This document shows positions 62,388-64,000 of a stretch of 64,000 bases of DNA, piece by piece. The stretch spans positions 1 through 64,000 of the forward strand of contig JAQGHR010000060.1 in NCBI GenBank assembly GCA_028291545.1, read 5' to 3'. The notes under the pieces are model-generated. The model was not told the origin of the DNA. It did no database searches and saw only the letters and a program-made list of their open reading frames with translations. The translations under genes and the position numbers were made by a program. The stretch comes from Planctomycetota bacterium (GTDB lineage: Bacteria > Planctomycetota > Planctomycetia > Isosphaerales > Isosphaeraceae). Position 1 is the stretch's first letter, and the number at the start of each line of letters is the position of its first letter.

Positions 62388-62897
62388 TTAGCGGCTCGAT
62401 CGTTTCGCCTTGGGCTTTGCCTTCGCCTTGGCTTTGATCCGTGCCTCAATCTTGGCTTCCTCCTCGGGAGTGAGGACGAATTCCTTTCGCTCGATCATCC
62501 GGGGGAGTTGCTCGGCAAGGACGTATCCGCTTTTCCCCTTGTATTCCCCGTCGAGTACCCGAATCTCGACAGCCGGGGGGTATCCCTCGGGGATATACGG
62601 CGGGGTAGAGCGATACTTGAGGACCAAAACATTCGTCCCGTGGCTCAACGGGAAAAGCTTTTTGGTCTTCGCCATCTCGACGAATCCATCGGTATCCTTC
62701 ACCAAGTAAGTGTCAATCAAGTCCTTGTAAAAGATCGAGAGGACGAGCGGTATCTGCTCGTCCTTGTGCTTGATATGGATCGGCAACCGATCCCCTGGCT
62801 TGGGGATGTAGTTCGGATCCGCCACCAATTCCGGCACCGGGGCGGGATCGGTCTTGGGAGTCTGAGCGAAGGCAAGCGTCAGGATGAGCGTGAGCAT
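62388..62897 (-). CDS. Secreted SH3-like hypothetical protein
   Basis: 169 residues with a signal peptide (MLTLILTLAFAQ). Middle KFPLS..TNVLVLKY, VEIRVLDGEYKGKSGYVLAE is an SH3-like pattern; the tail is Lys/Ala-rich (IEARIKAKAKAKPKAKR). Looks like a host-type exported protein carried as a lysogenic conversion gene. Upstream of the Dcm-like gene on the same strand. Confidence 0.6.
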   Translation of the reverse strand: MLTLILTLAFAQTPKTDPAPVPELVADPNYIPKPGDRLPIHIKHKDEQIPLVLSIFYKDLIDTYLVKDTDGFVEMAKTKKLFPLSHGTNVLVLKYRSTPPYIPEGYPPAVEIRVLDGEYKGKSGYVLAEQLPRMIERKEFVLTPEEEAKIEARIKAKAKAKPKAKRSSR

Positions 62898-63152
62898 GGT
62901 TCGTCCTCGTGTCCGACAGATAAAGGAGTCTTGTCCGATAACAGTATAGCCAGATCCAAGCTTGTTGTGAATTAGCGTGTCTGACGATTCGTAATCCTGC
63001 CACGTTCCGAGGCATCTTCGTTTTTAGCCTCGGGATCGCTTCGGCTAGGGGTTTATTCCATTCCGCAACTTGGAATTGACAAGTGTCCCAAGTCTTTGAG
63101 ATCATAGGGAACAGTTGGACACGAAAAGCCCAAGACGAGGAGACCGGAAACA
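62898..63152. other. Intergenic, divergent promoter region
   Basis: 255 bases between a minus-strand and a plus-strand gene. It is relatively AT-rich and probably holds both promoters; no clear consensus pair seen. Confidence 0.4.
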
Positions 63153-63467
63153 ATGTTCTTTAGAATTTACAAGTCTTCAAGTGAAGGACGGCGGGAGTTG
63201 ATCCTTAACTCCGATCACATCACAAAAATCGAGGTGGAATACTCGATCCCGAGCAAAGTGGAAGGTAAAACCGTCTTGTTCTCTACCTCGGTTCAATTGG
63301 GTAGCGCAGACCCGAACGCGGTGCGAAATTACAAAGTCTTCGTCGGCGGCGAAGTCCTCAACCTTCGTTCCAATCCCAACGATCCGGTCTTGAATCACAT
63401 CGAAGAAATCTACCGCAACTCGATCAAGGGCAACGGTGGAATGCAGGCAGAGGCAGAGGCGGTATGA
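63153..63467 (+). CDS. Phage hypothetical protein
   Basis: 104 residues, beta-rich, ITKIEVEYSIPSKVEGKTVLF, no domain recognised. Stop overlaps the next ATG (ATGA). GGAG box upstream. Confidence 0.55.
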   Translation: MFFRIYKSSSEGRRELILNSDHITKIEVEYSIPSKVEGKTVLFSTSVQLGSADPNAVRNYKVFVGGEVLNLRSNPNDPVLNHIEEIYRNSIKGNGGMQAEAEAV

Positions 63468-63673
63468 GCGTTCGGGATCGCATCCTAGAGGCAATGCAAG
63501 AGAGCGAAGACACGGGTCAGAATGACCTAGCCTTCGCTCTCTTGACCGTCCTCGTTGCTCTGGACACCGACAAGATCGATGTCCTCGCCGCGCTCTTGCG
63601 GGACTTCATTCCCCTTGTCGAAAGCGGTGAGTCCGCAAGTCCCACCCTTCGCCTACCGCCTCACGATCGGTAG
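63464..63673 (+). CDS. Phage hypothetical protein
   Basis: 69 residues; the first 50 form helices (QNDLAFALLTVLVALDTDKI). Its end overlaps the recombinase gene (minus) by 68 bases, so its last residues may be fortuitous. Confidence 0.5.
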   Translation: MSVRDRILEAMQESEDTGQNDLAFALLTVLVALDTDKIDVLAALLRDFIPLVESGESASPTLRLPPHDR

Positions 63674-64000
63674 AGCCAACCTCGTATTGATGCGCCGCAA
63701 TCGTCCTGATCGTCAATCGCCCGTCCGTGTCAGAGCCGCCGATCAAGTCGTTATCGGGACCGGGGAACTTGGCGTTCAGGAGAGCGAGCGTCCTCGTTCC
63801 GCCACGACGGAAAAAGACTTGCACCATCGCGGATCGTGCTCGTTTGTGGTGCGGCGCAACCAGTATCCAGATTTCCGAGATCAACGCCGCAAGCCGTGTC
63901 CTCAACCGGATCCGGATCGAGGACAGTTCTTCGCCCGTCGAGCCGTCCATCATCTCTAGGAGGTCTTTCGCCCCCTGAAGATCGTGGTCAGTTGTCGCCG
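63606..64000 (-). CDS. int: Large serine recombinase (phage integrase), C-terminal part
   Basis: Open from the window edge on the minus strand. Visible text: LQGAKDLLEMMDGSTGEELS, IRIRLRTRLAALISEIWILV, then MVQVFFRRGGTRTLALL, which matches the end of large serine recombinases (coiled coil, then R.RL...I..I.......V.FR.G). Catalytic Ser and DNA-binding domain are outside. Large serine recombinases often insert into protein genes without leaving tRNA sites, and Mg-chelatase/comM-type genes are known targets, which agrees with the broken comM at the other end. Confidence 0.7.
   Translation of the reverse strand, partial: ATTDHDLQGAKDLLEMMDGSTGEELSSIRIRLRTRLAALISEIWILVAPHHKRARSAMVQVFFRRGGTRTLALLNAKFPGPDNDLIGGSDTDGRLTIRTIAAHQYEVGSTDREAVGEGWDLRTHRFRQGE

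Noticed and set aside
29156-64000. Alternative genetic code with TAG reassigned in the phage
   Set aside because: TAG ends clear genes at 38254-38256 (HNH), 36872-36874 and 52995-52997 with correct family length, so TAG is a normal stop here; the TAG at 48648 is a special case.

Overview
The window joins a GC-rich bacterial chromosome (about 1-29,120) to the left and central part of an integrated tailed phage (about 29,120 to beyond 64,000). The host is most likely a planctomycete, probably Isosphaeraceae-like. The reasons are the hpnC/hpnD/hpnE squalene genes, an ECF sigma factor overlapping a large TPR-tailed Ser/Thr kinase, a DUF1080 protein, a thioredoxin-trypsin fusion, long multi-span ABC-2 permeases, and many genes without a clear Shine-Dalgarno sequence. 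This is inferred from gene content only; no 16S or marker search was possible.

Host part. On the minus strand from 7957 to 341 lie squalene synthesis genes (hpnC, hpnD, a small membrane protein, hpnE) followed by two paralogous ABC-2 permeases. Then come DUF1080, ferredoxin, thioredoxin-trypsin and adenylate kinase genes (+). A secreted esterase, an ABC-2 permease plus ATPase, a glycerophosphodiesterase, a small secreted protein, tRNA-Arg(CCG), a secreted phospholipase D-like protein and a Ser/Thr kinase follow on the minus strand. A flavin reductase-like protein, the sigma factor-kinase pair and a SulP transporter are on the plus strand. The host part ends in the 3' part of a comM/yifB-type ATPase gene, cut off just before its Walker A motif.

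Phage part. The sequence becomes visibly less GC-rich and gene-dense. The order is: left-end small genes (ParB-like fragment, Cys-rich proteins, HNH), MerR-type regulators, a Prim-Pol plus D5-type helicase replication pair followed by a 29-bp inverted repeat, small zinc-finger/winged-helix genes and a holin candidate, and a sigma-like protein with an HNH. Then come fibre genes, terminase, portal, protease, HK97 capsid, a GT-B enzyme broken by an in-frame TAG, connectors, tail tube, tail chaperones with a frameshift site, tape measure and tail proteins. A glycosyltransferase, a methyltransferase, a Dcm-like methylase, a secreted protein and the C-terminal end of a large serine recombinase close the window. 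The recombinase and the broken comM together explain how the element integrated; the other half of comM should lie past 64,000. No endolysin was recognised.

The most unusual points are: (i) the GT-B gene, where codons CTT-TAG-CTA directly after a perfect 13-bp hairpin interrupt a conserved GGLGD loop in such a way that a 6-nt translational hop would exactly restore it; (ii) a textbook C-CCA-AAA -1 frameshift site joining the tail chaperones; (iii) a LamG domain split by two golvesin-like repeats; (iv) the long inverted repeat next to the replication genes; (v) a set of three sugar/methyl-transfer enzymes embedded in the late operon.
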